Below are positions 35,747-48,821 of a DNA stretch of 64,000 nucleotides, piece after piece (the stretch's first letter is position 1; each line of letters starts with the position of its first letter). Below the pieces are notes generated by a model. The model saw only the letters and a list, made by a program, of their open reading frames with translations. It made no database searches and had not been told where the DNA came from. Location: the NCBI GenBank assembly GCA_022266195.1, contig WHVY01000004.1, positions 2,621,501 through 2,685,500 of the forward strand, read 5' to 3'. This stretch comes from Tetranychus cinnabarinus (lineage: Eukaryota > Arthropoda > Arachnida > Trombidiformes > Tetranychidae). The position numbers were made by a program, and so were the translations under genes.

Positions 35747-38700
35747 CCTTTGTTAGCTCAAAGGATTGTTGGAATTGAAAGAAGACATTTACAAGCTACA
35801 AGTAAAATGTAAAAATTTTGACAATCTATTTTGTTTTCAACTCGTTTTTTACTTAAAAAACAAATGCAAACATTGATCGAAAACACTCTTTTAGCTTGTA
35901 AGTTTATTACATCTGATTATCTCTCGACCGCAAACTTTTGCTATTTTCATCAAATGCTTGTAACTCTTTCACTACAGAATAGATTAGACAATTTAACTCT
36001 GATTGTTAACTAAGCAGTTATCTGCAATGATCAATTTTGTTCATTAATATCTTATGTTTTAAAAACATTTTCATACTGTTGATTGGTCAAATATTTTTGC
36101 CCAAATTGAAACAAAAGCCAAACATTCCAAATAAGCTAATTAACTACTAATTATGATCCAACTAACTCAGTTCTGTTATTTTCCAGTTACAGATATGAAA
36201 GTCTAGGATTGGACTATCAGCCATAAAAAAGCCAAACTGTAAATGTGACCTGCAGAGTGACTCGTGATTATCATGTGAAGCTGATGATAGTTTGTAATCA
36301 TTTTTCAATTGTTGAACATTTCGTATGGTTTAAGCATAAATGAAGAGATACATACATCTATTAGCCTGTTCCTTAACACACAAAAAAGGCCGATAAGGAA
36401 GACGATGGAAAATAAAGAAGGAAGAAGAAGAAACCTGAAATATTAAATGATGCTCATCGTTATTGCTTCTTAAACACATTAAGTTGAACATCATCATCAC
36501 CATCAACATTTGATCTCATACAGAGATACATATTGGAGTCACCAAGGCCAAGGCCATTTCCATGTCCATTGATGAACCCCAGGTAGTTTTGGTCCTCATT
36601 CTTGGCCTATTACTTTCTCTTTCACAAAGAAAGTAAAACTTTCTCTTGTTGGTCATTCACAATGATCATTTGTAAAGTAACAATGTTCAACAAATGAAAA
36701 TTATGATGAATTGCTTTTCAATGGACAAGAATTGATTTTGAAACAAGGAAAAGAAATGGAAAGAAAAAGCAGAAGAAATGATAAAAAAAGTGAAGAAGCA
36801 AAAGTTTATTTTAAATTATTATATTTTCTGAGTAATCATAATTCACTTTGTCATTCACTTGAAAGCAAACTGACCATACGAAGGGGGTCAACATCATCAC
36901 CAGCTACATCATCTTCCGTTTCAATCCTTTCAACTCTTTAACCAAAAACCAGAAAATCCATTTACTCCTTCTTTTCACCTCAACCACAAACTAAAAGGTT
37001 AATTTTAAAAGCTTCAAAACATGATAAATGGTAAATATCATCATCACCATTACATTTTTTTTTCATTCGCATTTCATTATATTTCTTTTTTTCTTCTCTT
37101 CATTCAGGTAATTCATGAACCTAAAGATATTGATATGATAATATATTGATAAATAACAATGAGATTTGTCGGCTCAATTTCGGCTCAATCAATCGATATA
37201 ATTTGCTCAATGTTGTGACCAACCTCTAACCTGCCGACTGGTTAATCTAATTTTTGGCTATAAAAGGATTTATGAATTATTGTGATTAACCTTGATTATT
37301 GTTGCTGTTATTGTTAACTTCAAATTTCAAAGGATTTTCAAAATTGTCTTGTCACAACAACCTATTATTGTTATTATCGACATCATCTCATCGTTTTTGT
37401 CCCGTCAAAGTGAAAAGTGAAAGGCTTATGAATCCATTTTAACAATGGATCAATGCTGATTATATTGAAAATGAATAGTTCTGGTTTATCTGTCTAATCA
37501 TAACGGTTTACAACAATAACCAAATTAGGTATAATCCGATTACAATTGAATTCAAATTCACCTTTTAACCTTTCTGTATTTCCTTTCTTTTCTAGTTTTG
37601 TATTGATCATAATCATTCTGGTGTTAAATTGTCTCCAAATAATACAATTTAAAGATAAACATTGACATTGTTTCGGAATGAAAACATTACGAGTTAAGTG
37701 TAAGATCTTGGTGAATGACCATTATATTGCTGGGTATTTCAAGTGAAAGACGATCCTCTGTTTTTATCAATGGTTAACCTGATTTGCATATGAAATGACC
37801 AAGTTTACACTTGTTTGTTACCTTGTTTAATCAAGTTATCAAGTTTATCGAGTTACTTAAAAGGACTATTAACCTAACCTGTTGAATGTTTGATTTTTGT
37901 TTTGCCTTTGAAGAGCAATATTTACTTGGTAAAGTTATCTATTGAAATATCTCAATTTTTGTTTCACCATTTCGATTGAAAATTATTAGCTGTTATTATT
38001 TATATAGTAATCACCAAAATATATCATCTTGGACTTCAACATTTAAATCAATTTTGTGTAACATTAAAGATGGACCAAGAAGCAAATTGAAAAACGAAAG
38101 TGATGACCAACTGATGGGCTTTTTATTAGCACTATTGGACAATCATTAAACCTCAAAACATGAGATTCCCATTTTGTTTTATCATTGGTAAACAATTTAA
38201 AGTCGATTAACACAACCATCATCTTTATCCAATGACACTTTCAATGGAAACGATATTTAATTAACTGTTAATTGCTACTCAACTTTAGACATCAAAATTC
38301 ACCTTCACTTAACAATAACCTCTTACTATTTGGCTGTAAAAGTTATTCCCATATATTGTTTCTAGGCTTGGTCAACCCATAAAGGTTGAAGGTTAGCCTT
38401 GATGTGGATCGTTTGTTGGGAATATTCAAGTTAAATGAAGATGATAAAGTGTTTGATATTATCTGAAAAGAGATGATCATTGTTTAGCTTCTTGAACACA
38501 AGCAACGACTATTACAAGAGCAATGTTAACGATATAAACCTTGAATTGGTGCAAAACTGTGAAATTTGTTCAGTAGAAAGGAGCAATTTTTTGGTGGTTA
38601 CTTCAAAATTTTGGTAAAAATAAAAGATATAAACAAGTTACCTTTCTTACTTCTTCGCCAACAAAAGTCTCTGAAATTATCTTACCTTAAATGTTCCTCA

Positions 38701-39718
38701 TCTTTTGTTAAACTTGGTATTCTTTTCCTAGTTGGTATTTTTTTCAATGATTACGGATGAATTTAACTGATCAATGTGAACATCATCTCAATCATCATTA
38801 TTTTTTACCTTTTTCTGGATCAACTTGTTTTACTTCATCTCTAACAATACTGTTGATGTTTTCATTATTACTTTAACTCATTCAATGGTGTTCCTTCAAC
38901 ACTCAATGAAAGTTAAGCTGAAACATTTTTTACTAGGTGTAAATTAACTGTAATTGTGTTACTCTACAATTATCAAGTTGTAAGCAATTATTGCCAATTG
39001 CATTTGGAAAGATTGATTATTGGGATCAAAATTTAAACTCGGTTAACTATGGATCTTTGATCAACCTTTAACTATTTATTGAACATTGAAAAAAGACGCC
39101 AATAGCTACTAAATTTAGATGATTATTAACAGCAATTTATTGTGATGAGTGTTTGGCATCGCTTGAGTTTCGCTGTAAATTTCAATTCTGGTGAAATATT
39201 TATTGTGCTATGCAAACTCGAGATGTATCAAACTGTTTAATTACTGCCAATTAATTTTGATGTCTTCAACAATACGAAAATAAATGTTAACTGAAGTAGC
39301 TACAATTAGACTATTGATTAGCATTTCATATACCTTTGATTCAGGTCAATGCAAATGTTATTGATCAATCAACTAACAGAGAGACTTTGCCTTTTGTTGT
39401 TAACATTGAAATGACCTGAGGCAGTCTCAGGCCTAAGCGTGGTTTACTGTTATTGACATTTTGATGGGTTTACTAACCTTATTTTTGAGCCAAAGATGAA
39501 GGTAATCTAGAAGATGATGTTGATGATGGAAATGATGATCCGTGAGCGGCAAATCAAATTGTATAGTGATGTTGATGAAGCTTTAAGAAGCTGTTGTTTC
39601 TCAGGTTGAAAGGTCAATGTTATTTAATATTATTAACCTATTAGCTTATTTACATTGATTTAAATTGAAATGAAAGGGCAACAATTGATTCATTGGAAAT
39701 GTAATTCAGTTGAACCAA

Positions 39719-39741
39719 GAAGAAGAAGAAGAAGAAGAAGA
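39719..39741 (+). repeat. (AGA)n microsatellite
   Basis: About seven to eight tandem AGA units; the mirror (TCT)n is at about 51594-51616. Confidence 0.9.
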
Positions 39742-41860
39742 TATAATTTAATTGTTGTTAACCACAATTCAACTGTCGGTTAAAGTAAATATTATATCGC
39801 AATACAGACTCAAAGTTAATCGGTTGACCACCAAAGAAGAGAGTAAAGTATTACAAGTAAAGGAGTAAATACATTGAAGATTTACGTGTTTAACTCAATT
39901 TAATGGTCAGAATGATCATGATGATGATCACTTGATGATAATAATAAATATCGGGCTAAATAGACAATGATAAGGTCAACACTATTAATTATCTATTTCA
40001 GGCCAATCACACCGAGTTGGTTAAAAGTGTCGTCAAAACGGTAAAGAGGAAAATGCTTCTTCTTCCAGTTTATTTTCTTGTCATCAAAGTTGTCCGTTCA
40101 ATTAGTCCAGTTAAACCATAATGCTTGATTAACACGTCTAGTAAAGCCGTCATGAAATTAAATTGGTCAAATTATAAAAATTTTGCTTCCAATCACAAAA
40201 TGATGTGTTGATCCATTGAAAATCATTTTGACCATTGCTTCTGTTACCAGCTTCCAAAAATCCGTTTAAATGACAATCTTGACCATCTAATCTGTTCCTT
40301 CATCTTTTATCTCAACCTTTCATCTTCTTTACCTCTAAGAAAAGGTAAAAAAAGGTTAAAAAAGTAGAAAAAGTAAAAAACGTAAAAAAGGTAAAAAGCA
40401 AGTGAAATTGAAAAAAACTCTTTAACCTGTTGCTTTACTCACCGACCATTTCCTCCGAAATGGAATCTGTTCAAGTGAATACAATGGATCTAAGGGTAAA
40501 ATTATCAACAGGAAAACTTAATTGTTGTTGTGGTCACTTGAATAACATTGTGACAATATTACCTGAGTTACCTACTTTCACTTACAATTATCATTCGCTT
40601 AAGTCTTACCTTAAAAAATGATAGACAATAAATAAAGCCATTAAGAAATCATTCTTCAACTTACCCAAATAAAACTTCCCTTCACAAAAGGAACCCTCTC
40701 TGGAAAACAAACGCTGCAATGTCAGATTTTAACTTTTCCATGATTTTGTATATTAATGCATGATTATATAATAGTTGATGAATTAAATGAGTTGGTAAAA
40801 AAGTATTTCAAGTAACATAAATAAGCAATGTAAAGTATGCAAGGGATTGAACAAATTTTTCAAAAATGAATAGAAACAGTTTGACTAGACTTTCCAGCTT
40901 GACAGGCACCATTCAACCGATAAAATAAAGATTTACTTTGCCGAAATAATTCATCGAAAGTCATCCAGTTCAAAAATTTATGGCCCTAATAGACAAACAA
41001 TGTAATCGTAAAAATTCTGACTTCTTCGCGTGTAGAAGATTGAAGCAACTTTACTTTGATATCAGTAATTCAAAAAATTGAAAACTCGCATTGACAAAAT
41101 CTTACTACCGTAGTAATACTACGTAAGTCAATTAGAGCTCAAACAACAGAGGCTTCAAATTTACGGCTAAAAATTTCATTTAAATTCATGTAAATAAGAT
41201 TATCTTTAGTGATTGATTCGTTTAATTGAATAAACTGTAAAATTCAATTCAATGCAAACAGTTTTCATTTTGAAAAGCGCGCTCCTCTATTTACAAATCA
41301 TTTTCTAGTCTATTTTAAGAGTAAAAAAGAGGTTTTCAAAAGTAAACTTCTTGGACCTTTACAGTTCTTAATTTTTTGTTTGTTACTTGTGTATTTTCCA
41401 ATTGTTCAAGTCCGAATTCAAGACAAAATATTGTCTGCTAATTAATCTGACCAATCAAGTGAATCATCAAGATGAACCAAACACAATAATCAAATTAGTT
41501 ACATTTGTTTATGTTGAAGTACCTTGAAAAGGAGGAAAAGTGAAAGCTTTTCAAGTACTTTCATCACGTAAACAAGGTAAAGGTGATGATGATAATGATA
41601 ATGATGAAAAGTCAACTTTGCATGACGAGTCCAACCATCCTACAACTCTTCATCTTTCTGACTCAACTCATCAATTTGCTTAAAAAAATCAACAAAAAAA
41701 ATATAATGATCAATCCATATCTTATCATTTCATCAAATGTTCATCCAAAATCTATTCCAAATGATACGCTATTCTGAGGAGTTTAGTTATCATTGAAACA
41801 ATCTTACAAATTACAATGATGCTTAGTTTAATATTAAGTTGAACGATGGAGGGACTGGCA

Positions 41861-41918
41861 AAGATGGCGCTTGTTTACCTGAGGTTTTCAACACAGGTAA
41901 ACATTTTGAACCAATCAG
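41861..41918 (+). promoter_or_regulatory. bHLH B upstream module (AAGATGGCG and CCAATCAG)
   Basis: AAGATGGCG (41861-41869) and CCAATCAG (41911-41918), about 250 bp before the B ATG. They are followed by gtacaaaaaggcgtccct and a TTTCTAG acceptor-like site, as in A and C. Confidence 0.55.
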
Positions 41919-42166
41919 GTAACATTAGGAGTACAAAAAGGCGTCCCTTAAAACTCTCCCTTCTTACCTATGTTTATTTGTTTCTAGTTTATCAACATTG
42001 GTTAGTATACAGACTTACCTTTGTCATACAAGTTGACCGTTTTTTACATTTGCTTTGTATTTTTGCTTCATTTGGTTCAATTTTTTTACCCTTTTTGTTT
42101 ATTATTTTTCTTGTATTTTGTTTCATCTTTTATTTATTAATAATTTCAAATTTTTCATCTTTCAAT

Positions 42167-43075
42167 ATGGACTTAAACAAGGAATTGAATTACTGGTTAA
42201 AAATGGAAGATACAACATCATCGACCCTTTCAACTTCAACCCAATTTTCATCATCAACTCAACTTTCAACAAGGTCAACTAGTTCATCATCGATCAAAGG
42301 TAAGATGAATGTTTAAAAATGCCTCAAATTTTCATCTCTAAACTCAATTGTTTACTCTATTGCTTACCTTTGAAATATTGAAACTTAGTTTTTTAGTCAA
42401 CATTCATTTCATGTAATCTTTAGGTCATCAAGTCATCGACTTTTTCATTTTGAAATGTTTGTTGATTTAATGAAAATAGCCTTTAAATAGCATCATGAAA
42501 TCAAATGCCAAATGCCTAGTATTATCTTGGAGTTGATATTTAATGACATGTTTTCACGGATTTAATTTAGAGCAAAGTGAAGGAATTGACTGGACAGAGG
42601 TCAGTTTTTTATTGCAAAATATGTAATTTTGAAGTTTAACAAAATGGCTCTCAATATTTCCTACGCCTTCTCGAGGCAACTAAGGTCAAAGCAAAAGGAC
42701 AATAACAATTTTGAGTGTTAAGAAGAGAGGTTTTCTTGGTCAAGATTTTTTTTGGATATTTTTCTAAATTCACTTTTCTTTTCTATTTCATCAGGCAAAA
42801 CTGAACAATCAAGCAAAACTCACAAAAGTAAACAAATGCCTACAGTGACCATGAAGAAACGTCGAATGGCTGCAAATGCAAGGGAACGAAAACGAATGAA
42901 AAGTCTTAATGTGGCCTTTGATATGTTAAGAAGTGTTGTACCAGATACTCAACGTAAATTGTCCAAATATGAAACTCTTCAAATGGCTCAAAAATATATA
43001 GCCTCTCTAAATTTTATATTAATGAGTGATGCATTACCTACTGGAAATTTAACGCCAACCTCAACTTGTGCATAA
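42167..43075 (+). CDS. Atonal-family bHLH factor, copy B (diverged)
   Basis: Exons 42167-42299 and 42795-43075 joined at AAAG|GTAAGA ... CATCAG|GC, giving 137 residues. It starts MDLNKELNYWLKMEDTT, so the YWLKMED motif of A and C is kept, with a shorter Ser/Thr region. The bHLH is RRMAANARERKRMKSLNVAFDMLRSVVPDTQRKLSKYETLQMAQKYIASL. The loop is three residues shorter than in A and C, and helix 2 differs (QKYIASLNFILMSD). The C-terminus ends LTPTSTCA like LTPASTCV in A and C. All splice sites and the frame are intact, so it is probably functional. The intron is short (495 bp) and lacks the nested antisense ORF. Confidence 0.85.
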
Positions 43076-43085
43076 AAAGTCGCTA

Positions 43086-43195
43086 TTTTACATAATTTTT
43101 ATCTTTTTTTAAATATTTTTATATTGTAATATTAAATATTGTATATGTAATCAAAGTTATGTAAATAATTCAATAAATTATCACAATATATAACA
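43086..43195 (+). promoter_or_regulatory. Conserved 3' UTR of bHLH gene B
   Basis: Nearly identical to the A and C 3' UTRs over about 105 bp (from tttttatctttttttaaat to ttatcacaatatataa), including AATAAA, although the B coding exon is clearly diverged. Confidence 0.75.
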
Positions 43196-45335
43196 TGAAA
43201 ATACGGCTAAAATTATTCTGACTTATTATTAATATGAAATGGCTAGAATGAAATGAGGGACAATATTCATTTATTGGTCGAAATATTGCTTCCAATTGTT
43301 TCAATTTGTATCTTCAAATTGAACTCAATTAGCCTTTATCAATTACAATTTATAAACAGTAGCAATCAGTTGTGATCTAAATTAACTTTGCGATTGTAAT
43401 TATTGTAATGGTTGTTAAAAGTTAGACTCTTGGTTAGATATAATTGTTATCAATGTTAATTTGATTATAGCGGTCTGTCTCATTTGTGCTCATTAAAGTG
43501 TGATCCAAATTAATTTGAATAACCACACCGAATTGAAAAATTATGCTTTAAACAATTTGTGCTGACCAACCCTGTCTGCATCTCTTTCACCCTAACTGAC
43601 CTGAACTAACATAGAATGTTAAAGTTAAGAAGAAATTTGTAAGCAACAAGAAAAGGTAAACAGAAATTTTGAGATTTCTATGGTAAATACTTCTTAAGTT
43701 ACTTCAACCATCTTCAATTGTGGCAAATTGTGGTCAATCTTGTCCATCCTTGGTGATTCTTAATAGATATTTCATCGAATGGCTAATTGTATCAACAGGT
43801 AGCTGTTGAAGTTTCCTTTTGTTTGCTTTCCATGGTTAATAATAAATTGTCCTTTGATCGCTGACATTGTTGGAGGTCGGTGGATCTTTCGGCTTTGAAT
43901 TGTGACCTATGGTGAAGTAAAAAAAGGATAGAGTTAACAGTTGAATTATTATGTAAATAAATAATGAATAATTGTATACCAATTGAGCTGTTATTGACCT
44001 GGGCTCAATGACAAGGTTAAATGTAGAAATGGATAATAAGACGAAGACGATGGCGAAGATCAAGTCAAGTTGTAATCATTGAGCCGATCAATTGTGAGCC
44101 TTGATAATTAGAGGCAAGAAGATGAAGAAGATAATTGATGAATTAAAAGACGCGTAACGAAGTTTATTTTTTTGTGTAAAAAAACACAATTAAATGATGA
44201 TGACGAAGTTGAAAGTAATGAGTAAAAGGAGGGAAAAGTAAAAGTTTTGACGATTAGTATTCATCAAAAATACAAATACTAATCTAACTGTAAGTACGTG
44301 AAATGAAAACTGATTGTGGTTTCATCATGCGAAAATATGTCTTCAATAATTTCAAAAACCTTTCCTCTGTCAAGATTGATTCAAGAATTCTATTAGCAAA
44401 TTATATTTTTAACCAAAAATTAACCTACAATTCATTACAAAAGAACTAGACATTAGTGTTTTTATAAATTGTTAATTGTACCTTCCGTATTAACCTTTTG
44501 ACCGAGGGTCAATCAAATGGGTTTGGTTGAGGTGGATATATTTTTTTGATGATCATTATTGATGACAGCTAAAGGAGCACCCAAATTTATTTGATATTAG
44601 TGATCCACAATCAACATCAATCAGGAGGGATGATGAGCGCACTAATAATTACAACTTATCATTTGAAATGTATAAAAACTGAGCTAAATTATTTTGTTAA
44701 TAATGTTAACTATTTATATAACTGAAGGTGTGGATGTATTAAAGTAGTAAAGTACTGTGTAATTTAATTAAATACTCATCTTGCTATTGTGTAAAAGATG
44801 CATCCATATTGCCATATTACACTGATTATGAACAAGTCTTTGTATTTTATTGATTGTAACAATGGTAGTTGAGAGTCAATTTTTGTGCGTGACAACACGT
44901 TAACTTGATCATGTTGATTATGGCGATGATTACCATGATGATGATGGTGATGATGATAGAGAGAATTGAATTTGTCTGAAAGAAGAAAAAAAGAAAAAAA
45001 GAAAAAGATAAAACGGCAAAACAGACATAATGTTTGAACAAGACTTGTGAATAGCATTGTGAGAGTTTGTTAGAGAGCAAGAAAGCAAAGAAGCAATTGA
45101 AATACAATTTGATTTTAATTTCGGGTTAATGTTGTATTACCTTAGCCTTTTGGATATGAGGTTAAAGTTGATGTTAATAGATTGATAATGATATTGTTGA
45201 CATTTGAAACAGTAAAAGAACAATATTGAGAACAAGAGAACAAGAGAAAAACAAAGTTGCTATAGGCAATTGTAGGTTAGAGATGAAAGAAGAAGATTAA
45301 AGTTTACCTTTTTCTTTAAATAGTAGGAGTAAAGA

Positions 45336-45375
45336 TGATGATGATGATGATGATGATGATGGTGATGATGGTGCA
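45336..45375 (-). repeat. (CAT)n / (ATG)n tract, left copy
   Basis: Tandem GATGAT units followed by catatgcatatg. On the minus strand it reads ATG-CAT-ATG-CAC then a His run and LYSYYLKK before a GTAAAC donor-like site. Mirror at about 49240-49300. Confidence 0.8.
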
Positions 45376-45698
45376 TATGCATATGAATGACAAATGAAAG
45401 GAAGATGTTATTTTAAAAATGAAATGATAGTAAATTATGAAGGAAAAGTCAAACAATTGTTGAACCAATTTTCTTAACTCTTTACCTTTTTTCTTCTTGC
45501 ATGATTATGTTCAACTCAAAGTGTTTCTTTATGTGAGGTCTATGAAGTCTTCTTCCTCCTAATTTTTCCTCATTTCAATCTTTTCTCTTCATTTCTCTTC
45601 AATACCAGCATTACAAAATCTAACTGTGATTTAGACAAAACAAACAAAAGGAAACAATTTATCAATAAAATTTATGAACTTGTAAACTTGTAGACACA

Positions 45699-45806
45699 CT
45701 CTGGAGGGGAGACATTTTCCGACACCAGAGGGAATCACACAACAGGAGCACTTTTTGATATCGATACGATATCAGATTTACTTTATAATGTGAAAAAAGT
45801 AAATCT
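45699..45806. other. Hairpin-rich conserved block, left copy
   Basis: Three consecutive hairpins: CTCTGG...CCAGAG (45699-45730), GATATCG-ata-CGATATC (45757-45773) and AGATTTACTTT...AAAGTAAATCT (45774-45806). The block is GC-richer than its surroundings and almost unchanged in the mirror copy at 48822-48929. It may be a structured RNA or a small mobile-element remnant. Confidence 0.55.
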
Positions 45807-46039
45807 TTAAAAATCAAAATAAAAAGCTAAATTTTTTGATTTATTACAAAATTAATGTTTCAAAGTTCGCCTCAGTTTATTATTTTTAATATAGCCTAGA
45901 TCGAATTTGTTAGCTTGTTGAAATTTAATGTCTATTTTTGTTTGATCTTGATATGCAAAAAAGATACAAGTTACTTTAAAGTGCGTCTAATGTAGATTGA
46001 AGTGTAAACCAGAAATTAAAGGTGCTCATCTAAAGAAGA

Positions 46040-46200
46040 TAACCTCTGAAGCATGACAATTTAAAGCACGAGCCAATGTTCATCATCATCTTACTGGACT
46101 GGTCATCATTTACACGCGTCTTTTTATATTTATTTTCATCGCCAAAAGAGGAAAACTAAAGACAAAACCTTGCTTCACTCACCGTATGTTTGGTCTCAAC
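46040..46200 (-). repeat. CACGCG cassette, copy 3
   Basis: Inverse orientation: taaagcacgagcc, ggtcatcatttacacgcgtc (CACGCG 46113-46118), tttattttcatcgcc. Mirror of copy 4. Confidence 0.65.
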
Positions 46201-46569
46201 ACTCTAAAGTCAGCAGCTACATCATATTTGGATCCAAATCTTTCAAAATCAACAACTCAACTTTACCAATTCCTAATATTCATTTAAAATACTCTTTGTA
46301 ATTATCAAAAGGGAAACTCAACTGTTTCTTGGACCGCACCATATTTTGATTATAATTAAATTGGCCACAAATGTTATATCGTCTTTTATTCATCTCCATC
46401 ATCCAACATCATCATGATCGAAAGCTGAAAGTGTGAGATTATTTACCAAAGTTGACCTTCTACAATCTCAATGGCAGGCCGTAAACGTTTTGTTTTTCAT
46501 TCACTTTTGCTATAAATATTATACATAATTACGGTCAGCTTGTCTGGACAGTTAAGATTGTAATGATAA

Positions 46570-48388
46570 CTGTTCACCTAGTAAAAATGTTGGCCATCAC
46601 CTTTCCTCTATTGTTATCATCTTTTTGTCATCATCAAGCAACACCTTTATCATTTGGCTTAGTCACTAAGTCGACAGAAAAGTCGAAACCAAATTTGGGT
46701 TAATCATCTTAAATGTATTTTTCCTTTTCCTTTTCCATTGTCCTTTCTGTTGCATTCGTTAGCGTACTAATCCCTATTTTTGCTAATCCAAATCATTAAT
46801 TATGATCATCTGTCTTCGTTGAACAATTTTGATTAAAAAAAGTGATTATTGAATGGCAAAGTTGAATCTAGGTTTTACTGTCTAGTGAAACTGTTAAAGT
46901 GTAAACATTGCCAATCTTAATCTTTTCATGTTTTTCAAAATGTTTCAACCCAATGAAGATAATCATGGAATTATTTATTATATTGATTGTAAAACACTTT
47001 TGTTCAGCTTACGATAAATGATAAGGATAAGATGGTAGCAATTAAGAGTAAAAAGGATTTCAAGAAATTATGTGGCCAACATTTGTGTATCAAAAAATAA
47101 GATCAACTAATCTCAAGTCTTCTCCGTCTTTTAGCCTGGCTGTTAACTGGACTACCAATGATGACGATAGTGATGGCGATCATGAATACAAGTGAAGATG
47201 AGCAGGAAAGAGAAAGAGCAAGATGAAAATCGGTAGATTAGTTAATTGGTCTTTATCCTTATTTATCAGCATCGTTAAAACCAAGGAACACAGCATTTCC
47301 ATTAAGAATGATTCAAGACTTTTGTTTCACTTTTTTCCTAGTCCCTGAACCTTTAGTACTTTATCATCGTTTAACCTGACTTAATTGATCACAATCAGCA
47401 GATTAGATTGACTGATTAAATTGCTGGACAGTTGTTGAATGGTTAGTAACAATTGAATATCTGAATAGCAGAAAAAAAGAATCACAATTAATCGACTTTT
47501 CAAGGTTGGTTAAACCATTTTTTTGGGTAAAACTTTATGACTTTCAAGCGGACAAATTGTTCATCTTTGACCAGCCATTGTAAATGTAATTGAATTGTAA
47601 TTGAAATGCAAGTGGAATCATTTAGATAATTGATTGTGGTTACAAAATCAATTGAAATAAGCGAACTGCAAGACTTGAGTAACTGAAAATAACAGCACAA
47701 ACCAAGGTACACTTTTTAGTCAACTATGATAATGATAAATTGATGTCAAATAATACATAACCTTTAACCTGAAGACGTAAGGTAATCGTTGAATTGTTTC
47801 GCATCTTCAACACAATTTAACAATAATTTACTCGCAACAGTAGCAGCAACAATAACGAATAGAAGAGCCTTCTGTGTGGCTTGTATCAATCAAAGGTAAA
47901 TGTGAAAAGCTGTGAGAGATTTGATATTTTCATAAAAAAAAGACGAAACAAGTTTTTTTTGGTGGTTCCTTTGAGAACACAATTTAAAATGAAAAGGAAA
48001 GATACAAACAAGTTTGTCTTTGTAATATTATTTAACTCCATTCATCTTCTTGTGGTTTCATCGTTCCATCAATAACTAGAGCAGTTCCTCGTCATTATTT
48101 TCATCATTTTTCTCGCCATCGTTTTATTGAGTCTTTACTTTTTTCCCTTGTTCAATCATTTCCATCCATTGTTAATTAACTTTGTTATCTCATCTCTTTG
48201 CAACAAACTGATTCAGTAATTGGGTGAGTAAACCGAGGCGAAAGAGGCAAAAGAGGCAAATGAAAAGGAACCAAGAATTTGAAATCATCTTCATGGTCAA
48301 TTTGATGGCTTTATCAAATAAATTTCATTGGGATTGTAGGTCAGCTTACAGGATATTTAAGATGATTCGTTATTATAATACTTTCCCT
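46570..48388. other. Spacer between the palindrome arms
   Basis: Homology between the arms ends at about 46568 (gttaagattgtaatga) and restarts at about 48389 with its reverse complement. The 1.8 kb between is single-copy in this window. It has only short ORFs and no recognised gene, RNA or repeat. Confidence 0.7.
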
Positions 48389-48439
48389 TGTTTCATTACA
48401 ATCTTAACTGTCCAGACAAGCTGACCGTGTTGAGACCAA

Positions 48440-48600
48440 ACATACGGTGAGTGAAGCAAGGTTTTGTCTTTAGTTTTCCTCTTTTGGCGATGGAAATAAA
48501 TATAAAAAGACGCGTGTAAATGATGACCAGTCCAGTAAGATGCTGATGAACATTGGCTCGTGCTTTAAATTGTCATGCTTCAGAGGTTATCTTCTTTAGA
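48440..48600 (+). repeat. CACGCG cassette, copy 4
   Basis: acatacggtgagtgaag, cctcttttggcgatgg, CGCGTG (48511-48516), gtaaatgatgaccag and ggctcgtgctttaaattg. Mirror of copy 3 close to the palindrome centre. Confidence 0.65.
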
Positions 48601-48821
48601 TGAGCACCTTTAATTTCTAGTTTACACTTGAATCTCCATCGAACGCACTTTTAAAGTAACTTGTATCTTTTTTGCATATCAAGATTAAACAAAAATAGAC
48701 ATTGAATTTTAACAAGCTAACAAACACAATCGACGCTATAATAAAAATAATAAACTGAGGCGAACTTTGAAACATTAATTTTGTAAAAATCAAAAAATTT
48801 AGGTTTTTATTTTGATTTTAA

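Larger units (their letters stand above)
41085..44405. repeat. Left-arm-only insertion carrying the third bHLH locus
   Basis: The right arm reads continuously through 50240-50290 (ttggtcgagttt...), while the left arm is interrupted: homology stops near 41085 (gaaaactcg) and resumes near 44405 (ccaaaaattaacc). From about 41580 to 44200 the insert is collinear, in the same orientation, with 58640-62380 of the right arm but shorter, chiefly because its bHLH intron is 495 bp instead of 1.1 kb. The first about 500 bp of the insert has no match that I could find. Confidence 0.85.
25202..46569 (+). repeat. Left arm of giant imperfect palindrome
   Basis: Reverse complement of 48389-64000 over most of its length. 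Anchor pairs are 25202-25241 with 63961-64000, 29719-30020 with 60589-60890, 32236-32427 with 58164-58355, 40430-40621 with 50710-50898, and 45699-45806 with 48822-48929. Visible coding stretches differ by about 0-2%; other parts show more substitutions and indels. Left-only material comprises a 3.3 kb insertion (about 41085-44405), about 1.2 kb (about 25420-26640), about 0.6 kb within 27025-28720 and about 325 bp (46206-46530). Apart from the bHLH genes and a nested ORF I see no convincing genes; ORFs of 60-80 codons are scattered and mostly not preserved between arms. Confidence 0.93.

Noticed and set aside
40340..40420. GGTAAAAAA-rich tract mirrored at 50930-50995, considered as CRISPR-like or satellite
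   Set aside because: Irregular A/G-rich low-complexity sequence without fixed repeat units or spacers.
40460..40621. 53-codon ORF mirrored at about 50710-50868
   Set aside because: It keeps frame across a 3-base indel, but it is short, has no homologue I know, and a residue change is among the few differences. Too weak to call.
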